Assembly (NCBI RefSeq): GCF_002994045.1
Contig: NZ_MQUC01000003.1
Coordinates: 534,501 to 598,500 of the forward strand
DNA: 64,000 nt
Reading direction: 5' to 3'
Source of the DNA: Nonlabens agnitus
GTDB taxonomy: Bacteria > Bacteroidota > Bacteroidia > Flavobacteriales > Flavobacteriaceae
Part shown: positions 1-8,676 of the stretch, one piece after another
Position numbering within the stretch: the first letter of the stretch is position 1
How the letters are laid out: the number at the start of each line of letters is the position of its first letter
Notes under the pieces: model-generated
Database searches by the model: none
What the model was told of the DNA's origin: nothing
The model's input: only the letters and a program-made list of their open reading frames with translations
Made by a program: the position numbers and the translations under genes

Positions 1-1
1 A

Positions 2-715
2 GATACTTTTGACGAATATAAAGCTGGCTATGGTCAAACCATTATCACGGGTTATGCTCGTATCAATGGTTGGGCGGTTGGAATCGTAGCTAATCAACGT
101 AAAATTGTGAAGACCAAGAAAGGTGAGATGCAATTTGGCGGCGTGATCTACAGCGATAGTGCCGATAAAGCCACAAGATTTATAGCTAACTGTAACCAGA
201 AGAAAATCCCGTTAGTGTTCTTGCAGGATGTTACTGGCTTTATGGTCGGTTCCAAAAGCGAACATGGTGGTATCATAAAAGATGGTGCTAAAATGGTGAG
301 TGCCGTTTCCAACAGCGTGGTTCCTAAATTTACGATCGTGATAGGGAACAGCTATGGCGCTGGAAACTATGCCATGTGTGGTAAGGCATACGATCCACGA
401 TTGATCGTGGCATGGCCTAGTGCAGAACTTGCCGTGATGTCAGGAAATAGTGCTGCTAAAGTGCTGATGCAAATTGAAAAAGCTTCGCTAGAAAAATCGG
501 GTAAGAAATTGACCGAAGATGAAGAGAAAGAGCTTTTTGCCAAAACTAAAGACCGTTACGACGATCAGGTTTCACCGTACTATGCTGCTGCTAGAATCTG
601 GACTGATGCGATTATTGATCCTATCGATACTAGAAAATGGATCTCCATGGGAATAGAAGCTGCCAATCATGCGCCTATTGAAAAGGACTTTAACCTTGGG
701 GTGATACAGACGTAG
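2..715 (+). CDS. Acyl-CoA carboxylase carboxyltransferase (beta) subunit, C-terminal part
   Basis: Partial gene cut by the left window edge; the frame is open from base 2. It is the C-terminal half of the carboxyltransferase of a biotin-dependent acyl-CoA carboxylase, which moves carboxyl from biotin to a CoA thioester in the cytoplasm. The segments VTGFMVGSKSEHGG, GNSYGAGNYAMCG and WPSAELAVMSG are laid out as in methylcrotonoyl-CoA carboxylase beta subunits, and less like classical propionyl-CoA subunits. Substrate (methylcrotonyl-CoA in leucine breakdown, or propionyl-CoA) is inferred. The biotin carboxylase subunit is not in view. The next gene starts 12 bases downstream and may be co-transcribed. 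Confidence 0.88.
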   Translation, partial: DTFDEYKAGYGQTIITGYARINGWAVGIVANQRKIVKTKKGEMQFGGVIYSDSADKATRFIANCNQKKIPLVFLQDVTGFMVGSKSEHGGIIKDGAKMVSAVSNSVVPKFTIVIGNSYGAGNYAMCGKAYDPRLIVAWPSAELAVMSGNSAAKVLMQIEKASLEKSGKKLTEDEEKELFAKTKDRYDDQVSPYYAAARIWTDAIIDPIDTRKWISMGIEAANHAPIEKDFNLGVIQT

Positions 716-727
716 TCCTACTTTCTC

Positions 728-2725
728 ATGAAAAAGAAAATCATCTGGATAGCGATTTTAGGAATCATAGGATTTCTTGTTTATCAAGCTATTCATTTCT
801 TTTTAGTTAAACAGGACAGCGTGAATTCCATCTATCTTATTCCGTCAGATGCCGTGTTCTTCTTTGAGATGGACGAGCCTATTTCAAATCTCAAAACACT
901 TTCTAATAGCGAGATATGGGATCATTTCCAGTCTAATGAGCAGATCCATGCCATGAGTGCCAAGCTCAATGCTATCGACTCCATGTTTCAGTCAGATACA
1001 GATCTGTTTGAGACCATAGGTGATAGGGATCTGATCGTGAGTGCCCACATGGTCAAGCGTGACGATTATGCCTTTTTATATATCGTGGATCTGGGCAAAC
1101 TTTCCAGACTTAACCTGATCAAAGAGAATATCAATCAGTTTGTGAGCGACGGTTTTAAGGTAAAGAAACGCAATTTTGAAGACATCGAGCTCACTGAGAT
1201 TACAGATCTAGAAACCTTTGAAACGCTGACGATAGGTTTTATAGAAAACCAGATGATTGCATCGTACCATGCAAAATTGGTGGAAGACAGCATAAAAGAA
1301 TTCCAGAATCCAGTCATAGGTCGTGATCTCCAGTTTCTCGAGGTGCAACAAGAAGTCAGGCAAAATGGCTTGCTGCGGCTTTACCTTAACCACAAAAAAC
1401 TGAAAGAATACTATCGGGTGTTCTCGATACAACCCAGCGAGACGGTGGACCTGCTTACCGATGATTTTGCCTACACCGGCTGGAATATCGATGAGGAAAA
1501 CGACAGGCTACTCACCGCCACCGGATTTACAACCGGCAATGCAGCGACCACCAGCCTGATGCGCGCCCTAGAAGAAAGTGGCACGGCAGCCCGCGATATT
1601 CCTGAGGTCCTACCACAGGAAACCGCATTTTTCATGAGTTTTGGCTTTGATGAGTTCACGCAGCTGCACAACAATTTTTATGAACTGCTTTCCACCTCAG
1701 ATCCTGAATCCCTAGCGACCTATACCAGCGGTAGGCAACGTGTGGAGCAGTTTCTCGACATTTCCCTAGAGCAGGATTTTTACAATTGGGTGGATAATGA
1801 GATCGCTTTCGCGACCTGCCTGCCGGCAGGCAGGAAGCAATTCTTAAATAGAGATGAAGAACAAGAAGGACTGGCTGTAGTCTTTAAATCTAAAGATGTG
1901 GACGTGAGCAATGCAAGTCTAGCGAAAATCCAGAAACAGATCAGAAAAAAGACGCCTGTCAAATTTAAGGCAGTGACCTACAGGGATTATCAAATCAATT
2001 ACCTGGAAATCAAAGGGTTTTTCAAGTTGATTCTGGGCAATCTTTTTGAGCGTATCGAGAAACCGTATTACACGACCATTGATGATTATGTGGTTTTTAG
2101 CAATTCACCCAAAACCCTAAAATTGTTCATCGATGCCTATGAAGAGGACAACACGTTGGAAAAGGACGATTACTTCACCGATTTTGAGGACGAATTCAGT
2201 TCGAGAAGCAACGTGTTTGTCTATGTAAATACCAATCTTTCCATGAAGGCTGCGCAAGCTTATCTGACCGGAGAATCCAAGGAATTGCTCCAGAAGGAAG
2301 AGCTGTTTTTTTCGCAACTCACTCAGCTAGGCATGGAGTTGACCGCTCAAAACGATCAGTTTGTTTCTAAACTGGCTTTGCATTATGATAAGGAGTATGA
2401 CCTTGACGCTTTGAGATTAGAAGAAAAATACAAGAACTACCCAACTGACTTTGTAAGCGTCGATAACGAGATCGATATCAAAACTGTTTTTAGGATCGAG
2501 CTATTTCCCAGCGATTTTACCGCCAGCCGTTATGAAACAAAACATGCCAACGGCAAATTAAAAATGCGCGTCGGTTTAAAAGACGGCCAGCCGCATGGTG
2601 TGTACAAAGAATATTATCCAAATGGTGACCTCAAAATCTCAGGTCGCTACAAAAATGGCGAGCAAACCAGCACCTGGAAGGTTTACGGCCGTGATGGGAA
2701 GCTGTTTTATAAAAGGCGGTTTTGA
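728..2725 (+). CDS. Membrane-anchored protein with C-terminal MORN-like repeats
   Basis: 665 aa. One N-terminal transmembrane helix (about residues 4-25) precedes a long region that probably lies outside the cytoplasmic membrane. I do not recognise that middle part; it recalls DUF3352-like flavobacterial proteins. Residues about 608-660 carry two repeats of the YwqK/MORN variant type (NGKLKMRVGLKDGQPHG, then NGDLKISGRYKNGEQ). Residues 359-371 read IAFATCLPAGRKQ and are encoded by two nested palindromic repeats, so part of the chain derives from a repeat insertion. The stop codon lies in the loop of the terminator hairpin at 2712-2733. Function unknown. Confidence 0.8.
   Translation: MKKKIIWIAILGIIGFLVYQAIHFFLVKQDSVNSIYLIPSDAVFFFEMDEPISNLKTLSNSEIWDHFQSNEQIHAMSAKLNAIDSMFQSDTDLFETIGDRDLIVSAHMVKRDDYAFLYIVDLGKLSRLNLIKENINQFVSDGFKVKKRNFEDIELTEITDLETFETLTIGFIENQMIASYHAKLVEDSIKEFQNPVIGRDLQFLEVQQEVRQNGLLRLYLNHKKLKEYYRVFSIQPSETVDLLTDDFAYTGWNIDEENDRLLTATGFTTGNAATTSLMRALEESGTAARDIPEVLPQETAFFMSFGFDEFTQLHNNFYELLSTSDPESLATYTSGRQRVEQFLDISLEQDFYNWVDNEIAFATCLPAGRKQFLNRDEEQEGLAVVFKSKDVDVSNASLAKIQKQIRKKTPVKFKAVTYRDYQINYLEIKGFFKLILGNLFERIEKPYYTTIDDYVVFSNSPKTLKLFIDAYEEDNTLEKDDYFTDFEDEFSSRSNVFVYVNTNLSMKAAQAYLTGESKELLQKEELFFSQLTQLGMELTAQNDQFVSKLALHYDKEYDLDALRLEEKYKNYPTDFVSVDNEIDIKTVFRIELFPSDFTASRYETKHANGKLKMRVGLKDGQPHGVYKEYYPNGDLKISGRYKNGEQTSTWKVYGRDGKLFYKRRF
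1804..1838 (+). repeat. AFAKA palindrome interrupted by CCTGCCTG palindrome
   Basis: CGCTTTCGCGA (1804-1814) is followed by the perfect 20-bp palindrome CCTGCCTGCCGGCAGGCAGG (1815-1834) and then AAGC (1835-1838), the remainder of the outer palindrome. The reading frame of the host gene stays open. Confidence 0.9.
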
Positions 2726-2733
2726 CCGCCTTT
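2712..2733. terminator. Bidirectional terminator overlapping a stop codon
   Basis: AAAGGCGGT-TTTG-ACCGCCTTT, a 9-bp stem with a 4-nt loop. The TGA of the forward gene lies in the loop and first stem base (2723-2725). A and T tracts on both sides fit termination of the two convergent genes here. Confidence 0.8.
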
Positions 2734-2736
2734 ATT

Positions 2737-3474
2737 TCAAAATCTATATCCAACTCTTATACCTGCAGAGTAATAATTAGGGAATACAGGAACATCTTCA
2801 ATTTGAGCTCCAAATTCACTATCATCAATCGTAAAATTGCCCGCCACTTTTAAGCCGACAAAATAATTATCGAGAAATTTATAATCTACAAAAAGGCCTG
2901 TTGAAAAATGGAACTCGTTAAAATCATTTTCTAGCACAACATTTTCATAATCGATGGTTTCATCAGTGAATAAATCAAAACCTACACGTGTCACAAAAAA
3001 ATATCTAGAAGTAGTAAAGATATAACCACCACCACCATGCGCACCAAAGCTCCAGCGCTTATTGTTAACCAAAAATAGATTGATCGTTCCTTGAATGGAT
3101 ACGGCATCAATCTCAGCGTATCCTGCAAAAAGTGTTTCGTTGGAAGGCCTGCCTATAAACCGTGGATCAGCACCGCTAGTTTCGTTTAGATTATCTGGAA
3201 AATCGTTAGTTGCTGCATATTCTAGCTTGAACCCTAAGGCAATCCATTTTTTGAATTGTTTTTGATATTCTAAAGCAACAAAGTAGTTGTTTTCATTAGT
3301 CTGAACATCTGGAAAAGTCGGTTTACCTATCGTCAGATTAATAGATTGGTCAATTTCTGTTTGTGCTATACTTTTTTGTAGCGGCATACATAAAAACAAT
3401 ATGCAAATTCCCAATGATAAATAGCAGCCTGCGAGCAGGCTGCCATTATTACTAATCTTTGTCTTTTGAAACAT
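2737..3474 (-). CDS. Outer-membrane beta-barrel-like protein
   Basis: 245 aa from the chosen ATG at 3474. The start overlaps the upstream stop as TAATG, which suggests translational coupling. The N-terminus is a signal peptide (hydrophobic LSLGICILFLC, likely cut after SIA before QTEID). The mature part shows alternating aromatic strands, and the chain ends in GIRVGYRF with a terminal aromatic residue, as in outer-membrane barrels of the OmpW/porin class. Codons 11-17 contain a hairpin (3424-3443). A longer start at 3498 is possible but would extend far into the upstream gene. Function beyond a barrel is unknown. Confidence 0.7.
   Translation of the reverse strand: MFQKTKISNNGSLLAGCYLSLGICILFLCMPLQKSIAQTEIDQSINLTIGKPTFPDVQTNENNYFVALEYQKQFKKWIALGFKLEYAATNDFPDNLNETSGADPRFIGRPSNETLFAGYAEIDAVSIQGTINLFLVNNKRWSFGAHGGGGYIFTTSRYFFVTRVGFDLFTDETIDYENVVLENDFNEFHFSTGLFVDYKFLDNYFVGLKVAGNFTIDDSEFGAQIEDVPVFPNYYSAGIRVGYRF
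3424..3443. repeat. Hairpin inside the signal-peptide codons
   Basis: GCAGCCTG-CGAG-CAGGCTGC: perfect 8-bp arms with a 4-nt loop, followed on the minus strand by T-rich TATTTAT. It lies about 30 bases beyond the upstream stop codon, so it could act as an attenuator between the two coupled genes. Confidence 0.7.
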
Positions 3475-4952
3475 TATGGAGTAAGATCTTGATACCAACC
3501 TTTAAAGTAAAAGTCAACTATCCCAACTTGCTTTACATGGTATTTTACACCATTATCAACAACCGGATCCTTTCCTGAAACAGGAGCTTTTCCATTTCCA
3601 ACCATATTTGCAAAGACATATTTTCGTGATAGCTCTTGATTAGATCTCCATTTAGCATCACCAACCTTTAGTGTGATCTTTACAGTCCCACTTGCTTCAG
3701 CAAAAGGTTTAGGCACACCGTTTTCTAACTTGTAACCAGCTTTAGCAGTTAATTCAGTACTTGCCTCAGCACTTATGTGATGGATTGAAAAGACAGAAAT
3801 TGCCTGTGCATTTTCTCTCATGTCCCAATCATTGTCAAAAGAAGAATTTATGTTTATCCATTTCTTATTTCTAACATCTTTTCTTTTTATTCTAACATCT
3901 TTAATTGGATATTTATTCCCAGCAGCTGTGATTGAACCATTAGAATTTACCGTTACACTAGCCCCATCGGCAGTACCTCTGAAGAACTTTAATTTTTGAT
4001 GAGTACCACCAAATCCCATCCATCCAGTACCATTGACTTTTATCCTCGGAATATTAAAGTAAGTGATGTCTGCTTCATGGAAATCAGCATGATTATAATT
4101 GTTTACTAATGGTATTTTAGGAGAATTTATTGGAGTAGGTAGACCATCGGTTGAGGCGAAAATGTCTAATCGTCCGTTTGGATTGATATCAACGCCTGGT
4201 AAACCGTTATCATAAATGTTGGCCTCTAGCAGGGTGCTTGTGCATATTCTTCCAGGAATATCACAATCATCTATAGGTACGATAACATAAACCTGATTTC
4301 TATCTAAAAAATCATTGTCTTGATCCGCAATAACTCTAGTTTGAGTACCATTATCAAACTCCATGATTTCGTTTCTTGGACTATCATCTAAAGTTGCATA
4401 AGAGATCATAAACTCATTGACACTGCGATCATCATTAGCGTATTCAGGGTCATAAGGATAAAAAAGCATAAGGTTTTGAGAAGCTAATTGATATTCAAAA
4501 GACTCATTTGGTTGAATAGAAGATTTAGCCAGAACATCGCCGTTATTCGATTCGAATTTTTGTCTCAATGCTGGATAAATTTCTAAATTACTTGCAAGTT
4601 CATTTTTAAAGGCTTCTATTATTGGATTAGCAGTTTTAGAAACCACGTAGGACTTTGAATTCTCCAGCTCCGTTTTCATCAGACCTGTATCTTGATTCAA
4701 AAGACGCCCAATACTAATCATATCCCCATCCTCACTTGAACTTTCCATAGCTTCTCTCAAAAATGAGCTGTTTTGAGGTTGTGAAAGAATTTTACCAAAC
4801 AAGATGGCTGTTTCTTGAAGAAGTTTTTGATCGTCATCTAAATCTAACGCGATTTCTTCCTCAAAGGAATCGTCCTCAGTATTACAAGAAGTAATCGCTA
4901 AGAAACTACAAACTACGAACGCGTAGCTCATAAAGGTACTGTGTTTTTTCAT
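3474..4952 (-). CDS. Large secreted lipoprotein of unknown function
   Basis: 492 aa from MKKHSTFMSY. The ATG at 4952 was chosen because it puts a lipoprotein signal (FLAITSCN, Cys as first mature residue) at the N-terminus; a frame extension upstream lacks signal character. An acidic linker follows (EDDSFEEEIALDLDDD), which can favour surface export of flavobacterial lipoproteins. The rest is Asn/Asp rich with no motif I can name. The gene is AT-richer than its neighbours and may be accessory. It is followed by a barrel gene overlapping as TAATG, so a lipoprotein-barrel pair in the outer membrane is plausible but inferred. Confidence 0.72.
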   Translation of the reverse strand: MKKHSTFMSYAFVVCSFLAITSCNTEDDSFEEEIALDLDDDQKLLQETAILFGKILSQPQNSSFLREAMESSSEDGDMISIGRLLNQDTGLMKTELENSKSYVVSKTANPIIEAFKNELASNLEIYPALRQKFESNNGDVLAKSSIQPNESFEYQLASQNLMLFYPYDPEYANDDRSVNEFMISYATLDDSPRNEIMEFDNGTQTRVIADQDNDFLDRNQVYVIVPIDDCDIPGRICTSTLLEANIYDNGLPGVDINPNGRLDIFASTDGLPTPINSPKIPLVNNYNHADFHEADITYFNIPRIKVNGTGWMGFGGTHQKLKFFRGTADGASVTVNSNGSITAAGNKYPIKDVRIKRKDVRNKKWININSSFDNDWDMRENAQAISVFSIHHISAEASTELTAKAGYKLENGVPKPFAEASGTVKITLKVGDAKWRSNQELSRKYVFANMVGNGKAPVSGKDPVVDNGVKYHVKQVGIVDFYFKGWYQDLTP

Positions 4953-5084
4953 TTTGTGTTTTGTTTTAAAGTGTGCAACAAATGAAAGACTAAAAAATCG
5001 CCGTGATCGATGTTTAACTAAAAAAACGTTTAAAAACAAGTTTAAACGTCACTTTATTAAAAAAAAAAATAGCAATAGTGACAT

Positions 5085-5906
5085 TTAAAAAATAAGATTT
5101 AACAAATGATTCATTTGCTGCTGCATTTCCATTGCCTTAGCTCTCGCCGCACTAGCAAAGTCTTTGCCGTTTGAAGCATAAATAATCCCACGAGAAGAAT
5201 TGACCAGCAATCCTACTTGGTCGTTTGCACCATGCTCCAAAACTTCTTTTAAGTTGCCACCTTGCGCACCTACACCAGGAACGAGTAAAAATGAATCTGG
5301 AACGATTTGTCTTATTTCTGTAAGGTATTCCGCTTTGGTTGCACCTACCACGTACATGAGTCGGTTAGCGTTTTTGTATTGTGACGCGGTTTTTAAAACC
5401 TGTTGATAGAGCGGTTGGCCATCTGTGGTTAAGGTTTGAAAATCAAACGCACCAGCGTTGGATGTCAATGCCAATAGTATCGCAAACTTGCCCTCAAACT
5501 CAAGAAACGGCTCCACACTGTCCTTGCCCATATAAGGTGCGATTGTCACGCTGTTAAAGTTGAGGTCTTCAAAAAAAGCCTTGGCATATCGCGAGCTGGT
5601 ATTGCCTATATCACCGCGCTTGGCATCTGCAATGGTGAAATGATTGGGATAATTCTCGTTCAGATAATTGATCGTTTTTTCCAATGATTTCCAGCCTTTG
5701 ACTCCGTAGGCCTCAAAAAAGGCCGTGTTGGGCTTGTAGGCCACGCACAGGTCATGAGTGGCGTCGATAATCGCTTTCGCGAAAGCGAACAAAGCATCTT
5801 CTTCCTGCATCAAGTGCGACGGAATCTTCTCCAAATCCACATCAAGACCTACGCATAGGAACGATTTTTTTAATCTGATTTGCTCTGAGAGTTGAGTTGT
5901 AGTCAT
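5085..5906 (-). CDS. pyrF: Orotidine 5'-phosphate decarboxylase
   Basis: 273 aa, the longer type 2 form. It decarboxylates OMP to UMP, the last step of de novo pyrimidine synthesis, in the cytoplasm. The active-site motif is [11 protein letters not shown] (D94, K96, D99), with an N-terminal [13 protein letters not shown] strand and a phosphate-binding PGVGAQGG near residue 210. It is the last gene of a prfA-lipoprotein-pyrF unit and starts directly after the previous stop. Residues 41-45 (AFAKA) are encoded by a copy of the dispersed palindrome at 5772-5787, within a helix in front of IIDAT. Type and function are clear. Confidence 0.97.
   Translation of the reverse strand: MTTTQLSEQIRLKKSFLCVGLDVDLEKIPSHLMQEEDALFAFAKAIIDATHDLCVAYKPNTAFFEAYGVKGWKSLEKTINYLNENYPNHFTIADAKRGDIGNTSSRYAKAFFEDLNFNSVTIAPYMGKDSVEPFLEFEGKFAILLALTSNAGAFDFQTLTTDGQPLYQQVLKTASQYKNANRLMYVVGATKAEYLTEIRQIVPDSFLLVPGVGAQGGNLKEVLEHGANDQVGLLVNSSRGIIYASNGKDFASAARAKAMEMQQQMNHLLNLIF
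5772..5787. repeat. AFAKA palindrome (in pyrF)
   Basis: Exact copy of CGCTTTCGCGAAAGCG. It is read as AFAKA, residues 41-45 of PyrF. Confidence 0.95.
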
Positions 5907-6515
5907 CTAGTTTTGTAAAAGATCTTCTGGTAATTGACTTTTCAGTTTCGCGATATAAAAGGCTACTTGCTGTTGACTGTAGGACCTATTTTCCTGATAA
6001 AACTTACCTTCTTTATTGACTACCAGTACATTTTCACACTCACGGGCATTGTTGAAGAAGTGATCCAATAAAAATCCTTTTTCGTCCCAATAGTAGCCAT
6101 TGGAATAAGATCCAAAGGCCTTAGCGTAGCGCTCACTGGCTTCTACGTGAACTACTTTGGCACCCATTAGATCAATGTCTGAATAAAAAGAATCCCAATA
6201 ATTACGCGCACGGTCGTATCTGGTTTTGGGATCTGTAGGTTTGTTGTAGGGAATGGTGCAGTTATCGTCAGATAAATTATAATTGATTACCAGAACATCT
6301 TGAGTCCATCTAAACGTATCTTTTAGAAATTGTAGATCTTCTTGATTAAAGGTGCCAGCATAATCGTACCTCAAATTATCTGCTGGGTTGCCTACAATCT
6401 TATTTGAAGGAACAACCACTTGTTTGACACCACAACTTATGGATGCGCAAGAAACAAAAGCTAATAAAAGTGCTTTTAAAAAATATGGCTTTCTATTTCT
6501 AGATACCATCCTCAT
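5907..6515 (-). CDS. Lipoprotein of unknown function
   Basis: 202 aa with a basic N-terminus, a hydrophobic stretch and a lipobox-like ASISCGV, so probably a lipoprotein. The body has no CxxC or other catalytic signature that I recognise. [20 protein letters not shown] near the C-terminus looks like a beta-hairpin of a thioredoxin-like fold, but this is weak. The start codon lies inside the end of prfA (17-bp overlap; an alternative ATG is two codons later) and the stop abuts pyrF, so the three genes are probably co-translated. No function assigned. Confidence 0.75.
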   Translation of the reverse strand: MRMVSRNRKPYFLKALLLAFVSCASISCGVKQVVVPSNKIVGNPADNLRYDYAGTFNQEDLQFLKDTFRWTQDVLVINYNLSDDNCTIPYNKPTDPKTRYDRARNYWDSFYSDIDLMGAKVVHVEASERYAKAFGSYSNGYYWDEKGFLLDHFFNNARECENVLVVNKEGKFYQENRSYSQQQVAFYIAKLKSQLPEDLLQN

Positions 6516-7575
6516 TCATTTGCATCTTTTCGGTATTGTCGACCAATTGTAGCTCATCAATAATCTTTTGAACATCACCATTGATGATGTTATCCAGATC
6601 ATACAAAGTCAGGTTGATCCTATGATCTGTCACACGACCTTGCGGATAGTTGTAGGTTCTGATTTTGGCACTACGGTCACCAGAGCTTACCATGCTTTTA
6701 CGCTTGGCACTGTCGGCTTCCATTTTTTTGGCCAGCTCGATCTCATACAATCGAGAGCGTAGTACTTTCAATGCTTTTTCAAGGTTTTTGTGTGAGGACT
6801 TCTCATCCTGGCAACTCACGATCATACCGGTAGGTTCGTGGTGCAGCTTGATGGCAGAATAGGTCGTATTTACCGATTGTCCACCAGGACCTGTTGAGGT
6901 AGTGCGCTCGATACGCACCTCACTCATGTCCAACTGTACATCAAACTCCTCTGCTTCTGGTAGTACCATCACCGTGGCGGCACTGGTATGCACACGACCT
7001 TGTGTTTCAGTTTGTGGGACACGTTGTACGCGGTGTACGCCAGCCTCAAACTTGAGAGTGCCGTATACATCATCACCATTCACCTCAAAAATAATTTCTT
7101 TGTAGCCGCCACTGGTTCCATAACTGGTATCGACTACGTTGGTGCTCCAACCTTTGCTGGAACAGTATTTTTCATACATTCTGAAGAGGTCACCTGCAAA
7201 AATACTGGCTTCATCGCCACCAGTTCCCGCACGTATTTCCATTACGGCATTTTTAACATCTTCAGGATCCTTGGGGATCATCATCATGCGTATCTCTTCT
7301 TCCAGTTTTGGAATGGCTTCTTTGGCTTCATCCAGCTGCATCTGTGCCATTTCTACCATATCGGGATCGCTGCCGTCTGCCAGGATCTCTTGTGCTTCTT
7401 CAAGGTTTGAGGTAAGTGTGATGTATTCTTCACGCTTATCCATCAAGTCCTTAAGGTCTTTATATTCCTTAGTTAACGAGACGTATCGTTTCTGGTCAGA
7501 AATAATATCTGGCTGAATGATCAGGTCATTCACCTCGTCAAATCTATTTTTTACTATGTTTAATTTATCTAGCAT
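6499..7575 (-). CDS. prfA: Peptide chain release factor 1
   Basis: 358 aa, normal RF1 length. It recognises UAA and UAG in the ribosomal A site and triggers hydrolysis of peptidyl-tRNA. The catalytic GGQ motif is at residues 231-233 ([11 protein letters not shown]) and the codon-reading PxT tripeptide is PQT at 187-189 ([10 protein letters not shown]), which separates it from RF2 (SPF). The N-terminal region (1-100) is helical as expected. It leads an overlapping unit with a lipoprotein gene and pyrF. No programmed frameshift is needed for RF1 and none is seen. Confidence 0.97.
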   Translation of the reverse strand: MLDKLNIVKNRFDEVNDLIIQPDIISDQKRYVSLTKEYKDLKDLMDKREEYITLTSNLEEAQEILADGSDPDMVEMAQMQLDEAKEAIPKLEEEIRMMMIPKDPEDVKNAVMEIRAGTGGDEASIFAGDLFRMYEKYCSSKGWSTNVVDTSYGTSGGYKEIIFEVNGDDVYGTLKFEAGVHRVQRVPQTETQGRVHTSAATVMVLPEAEEFDVQLDMSEVRIERTTSTGPGGQSVNTTYSAIKLHHEPTGMIVSCQDEKSSHKNLEKALKVLRSRLYEIELAKKMEADSAKRKSMVSSGDRSAKIRTYNYPQGRVTDHRINLTLYDLDNIINGDVQKIIDELQLVDNTEKMQMNEDGI

Positions 7576-7638
7576 CTTCTTTTCTCAAGTCCTGCGAAAA
7601 TACGGAAATTGCACTGAATTGCGAACCACAACCTCAAA

Positions 7639-8130
7639 ATGAAAACCACACAAACCCTAGGTCTAGGCGGCGGCTGCCACTGGTGTACAGAGGCTGTTTT
7701 CCAGCAATTGAATGGAGTTTCCAATGTGAGACAAGGCTACATTAAAAGCGAGTCACCCATCGATAGCTGGAGTGAGGCGATCCTGCTGGATATTGACCCA
7801 GCCATGATAACTCTTGAAAAAATCCTTGATGTGCATCTGGCCACGCATGCCTCGACAGTAGCACACCAGCGACGATCAGAATATCGCAGTGCGGTTTATG
7901 TGATGAATGACGCTCAAATGGAACAGGTGAAGATGGTAATGAGTTCGCTTTCGCGAAAGCGAAATAAAAATTACATCACGCAAATCCTACCATTTGCAGA
8001 CTTTAAGGCATCGAGGGAATCTATACAGGACTATTACCGTACACGACCCGATGCACCGTTTTGTGTGAAATACATTGAACCAAAGTTGGAAATTGTAAGG
8101 AATTTTGAACAACACAATTATCCAAAGTAA
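7639..8130 (+). CDS. msrA: Peptide-methionine (S)-S-oxide reductase
   Basis: 163 aa. Reduces the S-form of oxidised methionine in proteins. The active-site motif is LGGGCHWCTEAVF (C13 nucleophile, C16), the GCHWC variant of GCFWG, followed by GVSNVRQGY as in the family. Short for MsrA, which is often 170-210 aa. Residues about 103-108 (SLSRKR) are encoded by a full copy of the dispersed palindrome at 7946-7961, in a likely surface loop between two core segments. It stands alone, divergent from prfA. Confidence 0.9.
   Translation: MKTTQTLGLGGGCHWCTEAVFQQLNGVSNVRQGYIKSESPIDSWSEAILLDIDPAMITLEKILDVHLATHASTVAHQRRSEYRSAVYVMNDAQMEQVKMVMSSLSRKRNKNYITQILPFADFKASRESIQDYYRTRPDAPFCVKYIEPKLEIVRNFEQHNYPK
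7946..7961. repeat. AFAKA palindrome (in msrA)
   Basis: Exact copy, extended to the 20-bp TTCGCTTTCGCGAAAGCGAA and preceded by GAG. Read in the SLSRKR frame. Confidence 0.95.
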
Positions 8131-8156
8131 TTGCACCTATGTTCAATTTCAAATTA

Positions 8157-8633
8157 TTAATATGAAATCCATTCATTGCCATTGTAAACCATGACTGCTT
8201 TTAAGTCAGTATCATAATAAAGCAGACCAGCAACCGGATTTTTGATATTTAAGGCACCACTTTCTAATTTTGGAAGGACTAATGCTCCTGTTTTATTTTC
8301 AAGAATAAAAATGCCATTAGCATCAGACGTTATTCCATCGATTATTACGGCACCAGTAGTTTCAAAATCTGTCACTGTATTCATCAAACCACCAGCGTTT
8401 ACTGGGCTCCAACTGGTATCGTAATATCTAAAGCTTCCAGAATCATCATCAAACAAAATTGTTCCAGCGCTAGGAGTGGAAGGCAGCGATACAGGTCTCA
8501 ATAAAATACCTCTTATTTCTGTCCCGAACTCTAATACGACTGATGAATTGGTGGGTGCCGTTTTATCAATCAAAACCTGAGCACTGGTGTAGAAGCCAAG
8601 TGCAAATAATAAGATCGATAAAATCTTTTTCAT
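8157..8633 (-). CDS. Secreted protein with tail-fibre-like C-terminus
   Basis: 158 aa from MKKILSILLF; an in-frame ATG two codons upstream would lie almost at the predicted transcription start, so the second was chosen. Signal peptide cut probably after TSA. The mature part has two similar segments: GILLRPVSLPSTPSAGTILF with YYDTSWSP, and GALVLPKLESG...GLLYYDTDLKAVMVYNGNEW. This 'G.l.lP.l....G.lvYdt....v.vyNG..W' pattern occurs in Bacteroidetes secreted fibre proteins and also at the end of the preceding gene product. It has its own promoter at 8649-8676. Probably a cell-surface structural protein; function inferred only. Confidence 0.7.
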   Translation of the reverse strand: MKKILSILLFALGFYTSAQVLIDKTAPTNSSVVLEFGTEIRGILLRPVSLPSTPSAGTILFDDDSGSFRYYDTSWSPVNAGGLMNTVTDFETTGAVIIDGITSDANGIFILENKTGALVLPKLESGALNIKNPVAGLLYYDTDLKAVMVYNGNEWISY

Positions 8634-8648
8634 ACTCATTTAAAACTG

Positions 8649-8676
8649 CAAATATAATCGTTATATCTAATCACAA
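8649..8676 (-). promoter_or_regulatory. Bacteroidota-type promoter
   Basis: On the minus strand: TTG (8676-8674), 17-bp spacer, TATATTTG (8656-8649). It matches the TTG / TAnnTTTG consensus, overlaps the end of the upstream adhesin-like gene and should start transcription near 8642. Confidence 0.65.
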
